Shown here: piece by piece, positions 1 to 10,317 of the stretch
How positions within the stretch are numbered: the first letter of the stretch is position 1
Layout of the letters: each line of letters begins with the position of its first letter
Source of the DNA: Rikenellaceae bacterium
GTDB lineage: Bacteria > Bacteroidota > Bacteroidia > Bacteroidales > Rikenellaceae
Length of the DNA: 39,590 bases
Direction: 5' to 3'
Assembly (NCBI GenBank): GCA_017415005.1
Contig: JAFQJK010000026.1
Span: 1 to 39,590 of the forward strand
Program-made: the position numbers and the translations under genes
The notes under the pieces: generated by a model
What the model was told of the DNA's origin: nothing
Database searches by the model: none
Seen by the model: only the letters and a program-made list of their open reading frames with translations

Positions 1-186
1 ACACAAAAAACTTGTATTATAATCCACTCCTGACGTTGGAATACAATAACAAATACTTTCAGGACGATGTAAAGTCCTGAAAAATCAAACTGAATGGATA
101 GATACATATTAGTCTTTTCTCATCGGATTCTTTTAATATCGCTACTCTTTTATTATGTAGTGGTTGTATTATCTTAAATAAAACAA
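1..186. other. AT-rich stretch without a gene
   Basis: No convincing reading frame is present. The composition is clearly more AT-rich than the rest of the window. A 9-bp hairpin (TTTCAGGAC at 57-65 with GTCCTGAAA at 74-82) and two copies of TTGTATTAT (12-20 and 164-172) are visible. It lies at the 3' side of tRNA-Ser, a common place for integrated elements, but no integrase or repeat of the tRNA end is seen. Confidence 0.5.
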
Positions 187-228
187 AAACACCCGACTTT
201 ACATTCTTGGGTGTAAAACTGGGTGTTT
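187..228 (-). terminator. Intrinsic terminator of the tRNA-Glu/tRNA-Ser transcript
   Basis: AAACACCC (187-194) pairs with GGGTGTTT (221-228), and inner bases ACTTTAC/GTAAAACT extend the stem imperfectly. Read on the minus strand, the hairpin is followed by a T-rich tail (complement of the A-rich 173-189). It sits about 34 bases beyond the 3' end of tRNA-Ser, where the tRNA transcript should end. Confidence 0.7.
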
Positions 229-261
229 GTTTTGCAATTTGCTGATTTTCAGCGTTTGTTG

Positions 262-348
262 CGGAGAGATAGGGATTCGAACCCTAGGTACAGTTGCCCG
301 TACACCGCATTTCGAGTGCGGCCCGATCGACCACTCCGGCATCTCTCC
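262..348 (-). tRNA. tRNA-Ser (anticodon CGA)
   Basis: On the minus strand the acceptor arms GGAGAGAT/ATCTCTCC close a class II tRNA with a long variable arm. The anticodon loop is CTCGAAA, so the anticodon is CGA and it reads UCG. The T arm contains GGGTTCGAATCCC. The discriminator base is G73, usual for serine tRNAs. The 3' CCA is not encoded. It is the second gene of a two-tRNA transcript. Confidence 0.96.
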
Positions 349-389
349 AAGAAAATCGTGTTGAGCAGACGCGCTCAACACGAACCGGG

Positions 390-2189
<1,800 letters not shown>

Positions 2190-2228
2190 CGCCGGGCGGG
2201 CGCGAGCCGTGCCGCCTGACAGGAAAGC

Positions 2229-2264
2229 GGACTCCCGGCCCTCATGCGAGAGCCGGGAGTCGTC
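2229..2264 (+). terminator. Hairpin downstream of metY, possible terminator
   Basis: ACTCCCGGC (2231-2239) pairs with GCCGGGAGT (2252-2260). There is no T run after it, only CGTCCGTTCC, so it is at best a weak terminator or an RNA-end stabiliser. Confidence 0.45.
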
Positions 2265-2916
2265 CGTTCCCCCGGGGCACATCCCGAACGGCAGCGCTTA
2301 CGGCATGCGCACCCTTTGCGACATTCCGCAAGGTACCGCGCCCGCATCTCATCACAAAGCCCGGTCCGGCACAGGCATCGGGAATCGCGGTATAACGGTG
2401 CCGAAAGACGCGGGACAACGGACCGGACCGCCCGGGATAATGTCCGAGCATGGCAGCCGCACCTCCGGCAGGCCCCACGTCCTCGGGCAGCGCGCTCGCG
2501 AGCGGGGCGCGCCATAAAGCAGCCCTCAGGCACAGCCCTCGGGTACATCGCGGCAGCTCCCCCAGGATGATCCGTACCGTGAGGCGATCGCCGTCACGGT
2601 ACGGACCGGGCGGAATACGGTATCCGGGACGAACGGACTGCCGGGGCATAGCCGATGAAAAAACGCGGCGCCCGGGCAGGGCGCCGCCGGCGACAACCGG
2701 TGCAAACACGGATGAAATGACGGATATCGTTATAGCATACCGGGACGAGGACGAGAGCGGCGACGGGAACAGAGACCCGAGGCCAGACCGGCCGGAAAAT
2801 AAGGACGGGACAGCGCTGCTCCGCGCCCAGGGAACAGGTTCCGGACAACAGGTCACGCCAATAAAGTAAAGCATCTGATCGCGACGGCTCACCGCATACA
2901 CACGACCGGGCTCCAA
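2265..2916. other. Long gene-poor intergenic region between metY and pgi
   Basis: Reading frames here are GC-driven and show no family features, signal peptide or start context. No TAnnTTTG element was found on either strand. The only structured item is the minus-strand terminator-like hairpin at 2658-2687. Confidence 0.5.
2658..2687 (-). terminator. Orphan minus-strand intrinsic terminator
   Basis: GCGGCGCCC (2665-2673) pairs perfectly with GGGCGCCGC (2679-2687) around a 5-base loop, and six A (2658-2663) give a T run on the minus strand. It lies about 230 bases past the terminator of pgi, with no recognisable gene between. It could be a backup for pgi readthrough or mark the end of an unseen small transcript. 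Confidence 0.65.
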
Positions 2917-2950
2917 TAAAAACGACCGCCGGCCCCGAAGGGTCGGCGGT
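2917..2950 (-). terminator. Intrinsic terminator of gpsA-pgi
   Basis: ACCGCCGGCC (2925-2934) pairs with GGGTCGGCGGT (2940-2950, with minor mispairing), followed on the minus strand by GTTTTTATT (complement of 2916-2923). It is 55 bases beyond the pgi stop, as expected for the end of the gpsA-pgi transcript. Confidence 0.82.
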
Positions 2951-3004
2951 ATATCTGCTATGGACGCGGCAGAGCAGCGCGTATCCCGGGGATCGATCTC
3001 CCGG

Positions 3005-4339
3005 CTACTTGAGCCGCTCGCGGATCGCCTTGCCCTCGGCCTCGTAACCGGGCTTGTCGAGCAGCGCGAACATATTTTTCTTGTAAGCCTCAACACCCGG
3101 CTGATCGAACGGATTGACGCCCAGCGTGTAGCCGCTGATGCCGCAGGCTGCCTCGAAGAAATAGAGCAGCGCGCCGATATGATGCGGCGTAACGGCCGGG
3201 ATCTCGATCTTGATATTGGGCACCCCGCCGTCGACATGGGCCAGCATCGTACCCAGCTCGGCCATACGGTTGACCCCGCTCACGCGCTTTCCGGCCAGGA
3301 AGTTGAGGCCGTCGAGGTTCTCGGCGTCGGCATCGATCTGCACGGTATGCTGCGGCGCGCCGACACTGATCACGGTCTCCATCAGCGTACGCTCGCCCTG
3401 CTGGATATACTGGCCCATCGAGTGCAGGTCGGCGGTCAGCGTCACGCTGGCCGGGAAAATACCCTTGTGCTCCTTACCCTCGCTCTCACCGTAGAGCTGC
3501 TTCCACCACTCGGCAACGAACAACAGCTTGGGTTCGTAGGCGGCCAGTATTTCGGTCTTGAAACCTTTGCGGTAGAGAATGTTGCGTGCAGCGGCATAGA
3601 TGGCTGCCGGATTCTCGGCAAACGGCACCGAGGGGGCCGTGGCGGCCTCCATCTCCTGCGCTCCCCTGACCAGCGCGGCGATGTCGATGCCGGCCACGGC
3701 GATCGGCAGCAGGCCCACGGGGGTCAGCACCGAGAAGCGTCCGCCCACATTGTCGGGGATCACGAACGTCTTGTAGCCCTCCTGGGTGGCCAGCTTGCGC
3801 AGCGCACCGCGCGCAGCGTCGGTGACGGCCACGATGCGCGTGGCGGCCTCGGCCTTGCCGTAACGCTTCTCGATAGCCTCCTTGACGAGGCGGAACGCCA
3901 CGGCCGGCTCGGTCGTGGTGCCCGACTTCGAGATCACGATAGCGGCCACCTCGTGCTCGCCCGCGGCCTGCATCAACTCGTAGAGGTAATCCTCGCTCAG
4001 GTTCTGGCCGGCAAAGACGACCGTCGGACCCTGCTGTTTACGCAGGTAGCCGAAACTGTCACCCATCGCCTCGATCACAGCCTTGGCGCCGAGGTACGAG
4101 CCGCCGATGCCGATGACGATGATCAGGTCGGCCTTGGCGCGCAATGCGTCGGCCGTCTGCCGGATCTCGTCGAGCTGCGTGCCGCTGATCGACGAGGGAA
4201 GATGTACCCAGCCGAGGAAATCGTTACCGGCGCCGCTGCCTTCGTGCAGGGTGCACATAGCCTGCATCACTTCGCCCTCGATGGCGCCGAGTTCACGGCC
4301 GACGCCCGCGTTGTCGATGTTGATCTTGATACTGCTCAT
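3005..4339 (-). CDS. pgi: Glucose-6-phosphate isomerase
   Basis: Interconverts glucose 6-phosphate and fructose 6-phosphate in glycolysis and gluconeogenesis. The protein has 444 residues, the short bacterial (Bacillus-like) form. Two sugar-isomerase (SIS) domains are indicated by [10 protein letters not shown] (about 77-86), [11 protein letters not shown] (about 136-146, phosphate binding) and [16 protein letters not shown] (about 197-212, the PGI signature). The start gives [10 protein letters not shown]. It follows gpsA by 23 bases on the same strand, so the two are very likely co-transcribed. In other Bacteroidales lysS usually precedes this pair, but here purH is the divergent neighbour. 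It ends at a good terminator. No key residue looks missing. Confidence 0.97.
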   Translation of the reverse strand: MSSIKINIDNAGVGRELGAIEGEVMQAMCTLHEGSGAGNDFLGWVHLPSSISGTQLDEIRQTADALRAKADLIIVIGIGGSYLGAKAVIEAMGDSFGYLRKQQGPTVVFAGQNLSEDYLYELMQAAGEHEVAAIVISKSGTTTEPAVAFRLVKEAIEKRYGKAEAATRIVAVTDAARGALRKLATQEGYKTFVIPDNVGGRFSVLTPVGLLPIAVAGIDIAALVRGAQEMEAATAPSVPFAENPAAIYAAARNILYRKGFKTEILAAYEPKLLFVAEWWKQLYGESEGKEHKGIFPASVTLTADLHSMGQYIQQGERTLMETVISVGAPQHTVQIDADAENLDGLNFLAGKRVSGVNRMAELGTMLAHVDGGVPNIKIEIPAVTPHHIGALLYFFEAACGISGYTLGVNPFDQPGVEAYKKNMFALLDKPGYEAEGKAIRERLK

Positions 4340-4362
4340 GGTATTTCGTGTTTTGTGTGAGT

Positions 4363-5370
4363 TCAGACGAGGCGCGCGGTGAGCTTCTTCATCGCGGCCG
4401 ACGGCGACTCGCCGCCGTAAAGAATGTTGTAGACCATGCGGGCGATCGGCATGTCGACGCCGTGCCGTTTGTTGATCTGCGTGATGCAGGCCGAGGCGTA
4501 GTAGCCCTCGGCGATCATGCTCATCTCGATCTGCGCGTTACGCACCGAGTAGCCTTTGCCGATCATCAGCCCGAACGTACGGTTGCGGCTGAACTGCGAG
4601 TAGGAGGTGACCAGCAGGTCGCCCAGATAGGCCGAGGCGTTCGTGTCGCGCGGGGCCGGATAGGTGGTGTTCATAAACCGGGCCATCTCCATCGCGGCGT
4701 TCGAGATCAGCACGGCAAGGAAGTTGTCGCCGTAGCCCAGGCCGATGGCCATGCCGACGGCGATGGCGTAGATATTCTTGATCACGGCGGCGTACTCGAT
4801 GCCATAGATATCGGTCGAGTGGCTGACATTGATATAGCGCGTCTTGATCTTCTCGCCGAGGATCACGGCGTTGTCGAGGCTCTTGCAGACGACCGTCAGG
4901 TACGACAGCCGCTCGAGGGCCACCTCCTCGGCGTGGCAGGGACCCGAGATGATGCCGATCTGGTCGAACGGCACCTCGTAGTGCCGGTTGATGTATTCAG
5001 CCACGGTGACGTAGTCGTCGGGCACAATGCCCTTGATGGCCGAAATGACGAACTTGTCGCGGAGCGAGACGGTGAGCGGCTCAAGCACCGCCTTGAGGAA
5101 GGCCGACGGGACGGCCAGGATCACGATATCGGCCGAGGCGACCACCTCGTCGATGTCGTCCGACATCCGCAGGTTGTTGGTGTAAAAGTGCACATCGCGC
5201 AGATAGCGGGGATTGGTTTTGTGCTGACGAATGTAGTCGAGCACCTCGCGGTTGCGGATGTACCAGCCGACGTCGGCTTCGTTCTCGAGGATTATTTTGA
5301 CCAGCGCCGTGGCCCAGCTGCCGTATCCGATAACGGCACAGCGTGCCTCGCGCTCAATGGTGTATGCCAT
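4363..5370 (-). CDS. gpsA: Glycerol-3-phosphate dehydrogenase, NAD(P)+
   Basis: Reduces dihydroxyacetone phosphate to sn-glycerol 3-phosphate, the backbone for phospholipids, in the cytoplasm. The protein has 335 residues, the usual length. The N-terminal Rossmann motif reads GYGSWATA (residues 15-22), with Ala where many bacteria have Gly, a common Bacteroidetes variant. LAVPSAFL near 85-92, ISGPCHAEE near 141-149, and [10 protein letters not shown] near 197-206 with the catalytic lysine (Lys198) follow family order. The start at 5370 is supported by a promoter 23 bases upstream. It is the first gene of the gpsA-pgi operon. Confidence 0.95.
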   Translation of the reverse strand: MAYTIEREARCAVIGYGSWATALVKIILENEADVGWYIRNREVLDYIRQHKTNPRYLRDVHFYTNNLRMSDDIDEVVASADIVILAVPSAFLKAVLEPLTVSLRDKFVISAIKGIVPDDYVTVAEYINRHYEVPFDQIGIISGPCHAEEVALERLSYLTVVCKSLDNAVILGEKIKTRYINVSHSTDIYGIEYAAVIKNIYAIAVGMAIGLGYGDNFLAVLISNAAMEMARFMNTTYPAPRDTNASAYLGDLLVTSYSQFSRNRTFGLMIGKGYSVRNAQIEMSMIAEGYYASACITQINKRHGVDMPIARMVYNILYGGESPSAAMKKLTARLV

Positions 5371-5392
5371 GATTCGGGGATGAATTGAACGA

Positions 5393-5424
5393 CAAACTTA
5401 CGCATTTTTCGGCAAAGTAGCCAA
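5393..5424 (-). promoter_or_regulatory. Promoter for gpsA-pgi
   Basis: CAAACTTA at 5393-5400 is TAAGTTTG on the minus strand, a perfect -7 element. TTG on the minus strand at 5422-5424 lies 21 bases upstream, the spacing expected for a -33 element. It implies a very short leader for gpsA. Confidence 0.72.
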
Positions 5425-5547
5425 GACGTCGGCAAAATATGGACATCGGCCCGCCGCACTCCGCACGCATTATCATATATGACAATCCACCCATTCGGGC
5501 GGAAGATGAGATAAAGCAGCTTAATTTGCGAATAGATCGACAAAATA

Positions 5548-5578
5548 TTGGGTATATGTATGCTTTTTTTTATCTTTG
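5548..5578 (+). promoter_or_regulatory. Promoter for purH-mreB
   Basis: TATCTTTG at 5571-5578 is a perfect -7 element, and TTG at 5548-5550 lies 20 bases upstream as a -33 element. The start site should be near 5583-5586, about 25 bases before the purH start codon. Confidence 0.78.
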
Positions 5579-5609
5579 CACGATCATAGAAAATGTAAAA
5601 CTTACCGCA

Positions 5610-7130
5610 GTGAAAAAGATAAAAAGCGCGTTGATTTCCGTCTATTACAAAGACGGTCTGGATGCAATCGTGAAGAAACTGGCCCGGGAGGGCGTAACCA
5701 TTTACTCGACCGGCGGAACGCTCAAGTTTATCGAGGGGCTGGGCGTGAAAGCCGAGGCCGTCGAAGACCTCACGGGCTATCCGTCGATCCTGGGCGGCCG
5801 CGTCAAGACGCTGCACCCCAAGGTATTCGGCGGTATCCTCGCACGCCGCGACAACCCGACGGACGGCGAGCAGACGGCCCGGTACGAGATCCCCGAGATC
5901 GACCTGGTGATCGTCGACCTCTACCCGTTCGAGCAGACCGTGGCCTCGGGCGCCGACGAGCAGTCGATCATCGAGAAGATCGACATCGGAGGCATCTCGC
6001 TGATCCGTGCCGCCGCCAAGAACTTCAAGGACGTGGTGATCGTGGGCTCGGTGGCCCAGTACGGCAAGTTGCTCGAGCTGCTCGAAGCACAGGACGGGGC
6101 AACGACGCTCGAACAGCGCCGCTGGTTCGCCGCGCAGGCGTTCAACGTCAGCTCGCACTACGACAGCGCGATCTTCAACTACTTCAACCAGCAGGAGGGC
6201 ATTCCGGCCCTCAAGTGCAGCTTCGGCGCCGGGACGACGCTCCGCTACGGCGAGAACCCGCACCAGCAGGCCACTTTCTACGGCGACATCGACAAGATGT
6301 TCGACAAGCTGCACGGCAAGGAGATCTCGTACAACAACATGCTCGACATCGACGCGGCGGTGAACCTGATCGAGGAGTTCAGCGAGCCCACGTTCGCCGT
6401 GCTCAAGCACAACAACGCCTGTGGCGTGGCCACGCGCGCGACGGTGGCCGAGGCATGGAAGGACGCGCTGGCCGGCGACCCCGTTTCGGCCTTCGGCGGC
6501 GTGTTGATCTGCAACCGCGAGATCGACGCCGAAGCGGCCGGGGAGATCAATAAGATCTTCTTCGAGGTAGTTATCGCCCCGTCGTACACGAAAGAGGCGC
6601 TCGACATTCTCGAAACGAAGAAAAACCGCATCATCCTGCGCATGAAGGACACCGCACGCAGCGCCAAGCAGTTCCGCTCGATGCTGAACGGCGTGGCCGT
6701 CCAGGACCGCGACCTCAAGCTCGGCGGCCGCGACAGCGAGGCCAAAGCGGTGACCGACAAAAAGGTGACGCCCGAGCAGATGAAAGACCTGCTGTTCGCC
6801 AACATTATCGTCAAGCAGTCGAAGAGCAATGCGATCGTGCTGGCCAAGAACGGCATGCTGCTGGCCAGCGGCATCGGCCAGACCTCGCGCGTCGACGCGC
6901 TGCGCCAGGCCATCGCCAAGGCCAAGAGCTTCGGCTTCGACCTGCGGGGCGCCGTGATGGCCTCGGATGCCTTCTTCCCGTTCGCCGACTGCGTCGAGAT
7001 CGCCCACGGCGAGGGGATCGACGCGGTGATCGCTCCGGGCGGCTCGGTACGCGACCAGGACTCGATCGACTACTGCAATGCCAACGGCATGGCCATGGTG
7101 TTCACCGGACTGCGCCATTTCAAACACTAA
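5610..7130 (+). CDS. purH: Bifunctional AICAR transformylase/IMP cyclohydrolase
   Basis: Catalyses the last two steps of IMP synthesis: formylation of AICAR by 10-formyl-THF and ring closure to IMP. The 506-residue protein starts at a GTG (5610), giving MKKIKSALISVYYKDG, typical for the family. The frame is open further upstream to 5439, but that would cross the promoter at 5571-5578. The N-terminal MGS-like cyclohydrolase domain shows STGGTLKFIE and GRVKTLHPKVFGGILARR (near 60-75). The C-terminal transformylase domain has the KHNNACGVA motif near 265 and DAFFPFADCVE near 455. It is followed after 15 bases by mreB. This coupling of a purine gene with a shape gene is a recurring Bacteroidetes arrangement. 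Confidence 0.96.
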   Translation: MKKIKSALISVYYKDGLDAIVKKLAREGVTIYSTGGTLKFIEGLGVKAEAVEDLTGYPSILGGRVKTLHPKVFGGILARRDNPTDGEQTARYEIPEIDLVIVDLYPFEQTVASGADEQSIIEKIDIGGISLIRAAAKNFKDVVIVGSVAQYGKLLELLEAQDGATTLEQRRWFAAQAFNVSSHYDSAIFNYFNQQEGIPALKCSFGAGTTLRYGENPHQQATFYGDIDKMFDKLHGKEISYNNMLDIDAAVNLIEEFSEPTFAVLKHNNACGVATRATVAEAWKDALAGDPVSAFGGVLICNREIDAEAAGEINKIFFEVVIAPSYTKEALDILETKKNRIILRMKDTARSAKQFRSMLNGVAVQDRDLKLGGRDSEAKAVTDKKVTPEQMKDLLFANIIVKQSKSNAIVLAKNGMLLASGIGQTSRVDALRQAIAKAKSFGFDLRGAVMASDAFFPFADCVEIAHGEGIDAVIAPGGSVRDQDSIDYCNANGMAMVFTGLRHFKH

Positions 7131-7145
7131 AACACGCGACGACCT

Positions 7146-8165
7146 ATGGGACTGTTTTCACTGACACAGGAGCTGGCCATCGACCTCGGGACGGCCAACA
7201 CCATCATCATCAGCAACGGCAAGATCGTCGTCGACGAACCGTCGATCGTGGCGGTCGACCAGCATAGCGGCAAGCTGGTGGCCATCGGCAACCAGGCGCG
7301 CCAGATGCACGGTAAGACCCACCAGAACATCAAGACGATCCGCCCGCTCAAGGACGGGGTGATCGCCGACTTCAATGCGGCCGAGCTGATGCTGCGCGGC
7401 ATGATCAAGAAGGTCAACTTCTCGGGCCACCTGTTCAACCCGTCGCTGCGCATGGTGATCTGTATCCCGTCGGGCTCAACCAATGTCGAGATCCGCGCAG
7501 TGCGCGATTCGGCCGAGCACGCCGGGGGCCGCGAGGTGTCGATGATCTACGAGCCGATGGCCGCCGCGCTGGGCGCGGGCCTCGACGTCGAGGCTCCCGA
7601 GGGGCACATGGTGATCGACATCGGAGGGGGCACCACCGAGATCGCCTGCATCTCGCTGGGCGGCATCGTCTGCAGCGAGAGCATCAACGTGGCCGGCGAC
7701 GTGTTCACCGAGGACATCCAGAGCTACGTCCGCCAGCAGCATAACATCCGCATCGGCGAGCGCACGGCCGAGGACATCAAGATCGCCGTCGGCGCCGCCG
7801 TCTCCGAGCTCGACGAGGAGCCCGAGGATTACGTGGTAACGGGCCCTAACATCCTTACGGCACTGCCCTCGACGCTGACGCTCTCGTACAGCGAGATCGC
7901 CTACTCGCTCGAGAAGTCGCTCGTCAAGATCGACGCAGCCGTGATGAAGGTGCTCGAGATGGTCCCGCCCGAGCTATATGCCGATGTGGTGAAGAACGGC
8001 GTCTACCTGGCCGGCGGCGGCGCGCTGATCCGCGGCCTCGACAAGCGCCTGCACGACAAGACCAACCTGCCGTTCCACATTGCCGAAGACCCGCTGCGCG
8101 CCGTGGTGCGCGGTACGGGCATCGCGCTCAAGAACATCAACAAGTTCTCGTTCCTGATGCGGTAG
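7146..8165 (+). CDS. mreB: Rod shape-determining protein MreB
   Basis: Bacterial actin homologue that forms membrane-bound filaments directing lateral wall synthesis. The 339-residue protein shows the actin-family ATP-binding marks: IDLGTANT near residues 12-19 (phosphate 1), VIDIGGGTTEIA near 157-168 (phosphate 2) and LAGGGALIRGLD near 289-300 (adenosine). The N terminus MGLFSLTQELAIDLG is standard for Bacteroidetes. It lies 15 bases after purH and is followed by a strong terminator and a 700-base gap before mreC, so mreB is transcribed with purH and not with mreCD. Confidence 0.97.
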   Translation: MGLFSLTQELAIDLGTANTIIISNGKIVVDEPSIVAVDQHSGKLVAIGNQARQMHGKTHQNIKTIRPLKDGVIADFNAAELMLRGMIKKVNFSGHLFNPSLRMVICIPSGSTNVEIRAVRDSAEHAGGREVSMIYEPMAAALGAGLDVEAPEGHMVIDIGGGTTEIACISLGGIVCSESINVAGDVFTEDIQSYVRQQHNIRIGERTAEDIKIAVGAAVSELDEEPEDYVVTGPNILTALPSTLTLSYSEIAYSLEKSLVKIDAAVMKVLEMVPPELYADVVKNGVYLAGGGALIRGLDKRLHDKTNLPFHIAEDPLRAVVRGTGIALKNINKFSFLMR

Positions 8166-8226
8166 CGCGGACGGACGGAGCGGCAGTATCGGACACGACA
8201 CACCGGTCCGTCACGGCTGAAACACG

Positions 8227-8263
8227 ATTTGCCCGGAAGCAAGCAGGCTGCCGGGCAAATTTT
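8227..8263 (+). terminator. Intrinsic terminator after mreB
   Basis: ATTTGCCCGG (8227-8236) pairs perfectly with CCGGGCAAAT (8251-8260), followed by TTT. This 10-bp stem separates purH-mreB from mreC. Confidence 0.85.
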
Positions 8264-8671
8264 ATGTAAGGGAACGGCCCGTACGGGACCTGCCGGAGCC
8301 GGGTGGCACAATGAGATTCAGTGAGCAACGGCTCCCCCGGCCGTAAAAGACGAACGCACCAAAGTACGCCATTCGCAGGGAATGGCGACGGTCCGTGTCC
8401 GGACAGGACGGCACGCACCGAAAGAGGGCTGCGGCCTGAGAACAAAAAGAGTACGGCAGGAAGTGCCGTTCCGGTAGCCGGAGCGGCTGCACAGCCCGAT
8501 CCGAAGGCACCGAGCGCAGAAAGAAGACCTGCCCGGGATCATGCAGCGATCGCCCCTCGGGGCACAGGCAGAAAGGGAGTGTGGCACAAAACGCCGCTCC
8601 AACCCATTGAAAGTTACGAATTTGGCGACCGACTGCAATTCCTGTCTGCGACAGACGCTGCAACCCGGGAA
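8264..8671. other. Gene-poor spacer between mreB and the mreC promoter array
   Basis: No convincing gene. One clear hairpin, CGCCATTC (8367-8374) with GAATGGCG (8380-8387), is present, plus shorter GC-rich stems. No promoter element was found before 8678. Confidence 0.45.
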
Positions 8672-8673
8672 AA

Positions 8674-8831
8674 TCGTTATATTTGTAGCATATAGGATAC
8701 GCCCCGGCGATCCCGGAAAACAAGTTTTCCCGATTGCTCTCGGCTTTCGCTATATTTGCTGAATATAGGAGGCGCCTCGGCAATCCCGGAAAACAAGTTT
8801 TCCCGATTGCTCTCGGCTTTCGCTATATTTG
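8674..8831 (+). repeat. Tandem 73-bp promoter repeat upstream of mreC
   Basis: The element TATATTTG, a perfect -7 box, occurs at 8678-8685, 8751-8758 and 8824-8831, exactly 73 bases apart. The sequence between is duplicated: 8710-8758 and 8783-8831 are identical over 49 bases, and the remaining 24 bases of each unit differ at about ten positions. Each full unit has a 16-base palindrome GGAAAACAAGTTTTCC (8715-8730 and 8788-8803) placed 20 bases before the next -7 box. The last -7 box lies 29 bases before the mreC start. The array would provide two or three stacked promoters for mreC-mreD-pbp2-rodA with a repeated operator-like site. Confidence 0.85.
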
Positions 8832-8860
8832 TCCGGTACCGATAAATTGCCCGGAAAGGG

Positions 8861-9706
8861 ATGATAAAGTTTTTTGGATTTCTCAAGCGGATCTACGTAT
8901 TCCTGCTGTTCATCGCACTCGAAGCGCTGGCGATCCATTTCTACGCCAACAGCACGAGCTACGCCCGTGCCCAGCTGGTGAGCGCGTCGAACCGCGCGGT
9001 GGGCCACCTGCAGGCCGGGCTTGCGGGCGTCACGGGCTACCTCCGCCTGCGCGAAGAGAACCGCGCGCTGATGGAAGAGATCGCCCGGCTGCACAACAGT
9101 CCGGCGGCGGCCGCGCCAACCACGGGAGCCGACACGGTCGTCGCGGCCGACTCGGCCACGCGGGCCTCGCTCAGTCCCTACCGTTACTCGACCGCCCGGG
9201 TCGTCCGCAATTCGATCACGCGGCAGGACAACTTCATCACGATCGACAAGGGTTTCGGCGACGGCATTGAAGAGGGGATGGCGATCATCGCACCGTCGGG
9301 CATGCCGGTGGGCTACGTGCTCGGATGCTCCGACAAATTTGCGGTCTGCATGTCGGTGCTCAACCGCGAGTTCCGCGCCAGCGGCAAGATCAAGGGCAGC
9401 GAGTTCTTCGGCTCGCTCTACTGGGACGGCCGCAGTTACGAGTACCTGATGCTGTCCGAGATCCCGAAATACGCCGAGATCGCCGTGGGCGACACGATCG
9501 TGACGACCGACTACTCGTCGCGCTTCCCGCAGGGGTTGCCGATCGGCACGGTCGAAAGCTTCGAGCTCAGGGAGGCGACCTATTACGATGTGCGGGTACG
9601 GCTCGCAAGCCCCGTGGGAGCGCTGCGCAACGTGTTCGTGATCCGCTACGAGGATGCCGCCGAGCGACGCGGCCTTGAGGAGGAGCTGACCGGCCAATCG
9701 TACTGA
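8861..9706 (+). CDS. mreC: Rod shape-determining protein MreC
   Basis: Periplasmic scaffold of the elongasome that links MreB and MreD to PBP2. The 281-residue protein has a short cytoplasmic start (MIKFFGFLKRIYV), one membrane segment (about 11-28), a coiled-coil region around 45-75, and the beta-rich MreC core (about 95-260), with DNFITIDKGFGDGIEEGM and YSSRFPQGLPIGTV as recognisable blocks. The start at ATG 8861 is preceded by GGAAAGGGATG, an unusually good ribosome site for this genome. It is the first gene after the triple promoter array, followed by mreD after 83 bases. Confidence 0.95.
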   Translation: MIKFFGFLKRIYVFLLFIALEALAIHFYANSTSYARAQLVSASNRAVGHLQAGLAGVTGYLRLREENRALMEEIARLHNSPAAAAPTTGADTVVAADSATRASLSPYRYSTARVVRNSITRQDNFITIDKGFGDGIEEGMAIIAPSGMPVGYVLGCSDKFAVCMSVLNREFRASGKIKGSEFFGSLYWDGRSYEYLMLSEIPKYAEIAVGDTIVTTDYSSRFPQGLPIGTVESFELREATYYDVRVRLASPVGALRNVFVIRYEDAAERRGLEEELTGQSY

Positions 9707-9789
9707 CGCGCCGGGGCGCATCGCCGGAAACAGGGCGCCCGGCACTGAACCATACACTGTCCGGTACAGCCGGACCGAAGAAAAGAGCT

Positions 9790-10317
9790 ATGCAGAGGAT
9801 ACTCGAATATACGCTGATGTTTGTGATCGTGGCGCTGCTGCAGGTCTTCCTGTTCGACAACCTCAACCTGAGCGTCTACCTGACCCCGTTGGTCTACGTG
9901 ACCTTCATCGTGCTGCTGCCGATGGAGCTTGCGCCCGTCGCGGTCCTGCTGCTCGGCCTCGCAACGGGCCTTGCGATAGACCTGCTGATGGCGCTGCCGG
10001 GCATCAACACGATCGCGACGCTGGCCGCGGCCTATACCCGACGGGGCGTCCTGCTGCTCATCGCAGGCAAGGAGGCGCTCCATGACGGCGGCGTGCCCAA
10101 TGCACAACGGCTTGGCCTGAAGCGCTACCTGCGCTATTCGTCGGCCGTTGTCCTGCTGCACGGCCTCGTGTTCTTCACGTTCGAGGCGCTCACCTGGCGC
10201 TATTACTACCTGACACTGCTGCGCACCGTACTGAGCGGCGCGCTGACCGTCGGACTGGTCTTCTGCTGCCAGCTGCTGTTCCTGATGAAACCCGTAGCCA
10301 AGAAAGACCGACTATGA
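9790..10317 (+). CDS. mreD: Rod shape-determining protein MreD
   Basis: Small integral membrane protein of the elongasome. The 175 residues are mostly hydrophobic, with about five membrane segments (roughly 7-24, 32-48, 52-75, 112-131, 142-165). MreD is poorly conserved, so the call rests on topology, length and position between mreC and pbp2. The sequence GLATGLAIDLLMALPGINT near residues 56-74 resembles the family's one conserved block. Its stop overlaps the pbp2 start by 4 bases (ATGA), implying translational coupling. Confidence 0.9.
   Translation: MQRILEYTLMFVIVALLQVFLFDNLNLSVYLTPLVYVTFIVLLPMELAPVAVLLLGLATGLAIDLLMALPGINTIATLAAAYTRRGVLLLIAGKEALHDGGVPNAQRLGLKRYLRYSSAVVLLHGLVFFTFEALTWRYYYLTLLRTVLSGALTVGLVFCCQLLFLMKPVAKKDRL

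Noticed and set aside
2594-2848. Possible 84-residue protein on the minus strand in the metY-pgi gap
   Set aside because: No promoter or recognisable domain, and the frame runs through the strong terminator at 2658-2687.
2450-2869. Plus-strand open frame in the same gap
   Set aside because: Low-complexity Arg/Pro/Ala/Gly sequence typical of a chance frame in GC-rich noncoding DNA.
5439-5609. N-terminal extension of PurH
   Set aside because: It would cross the promoter at 5548-5578; the GTG at 5610 gives the normal PurH N terminus.
8367-8387. Hairpin in the mreB-mreC gap as a structured RNA
   Set aside because: One 8-bp stem without promoter, terminator or further conserved structure is not enough to call an RNA gene.
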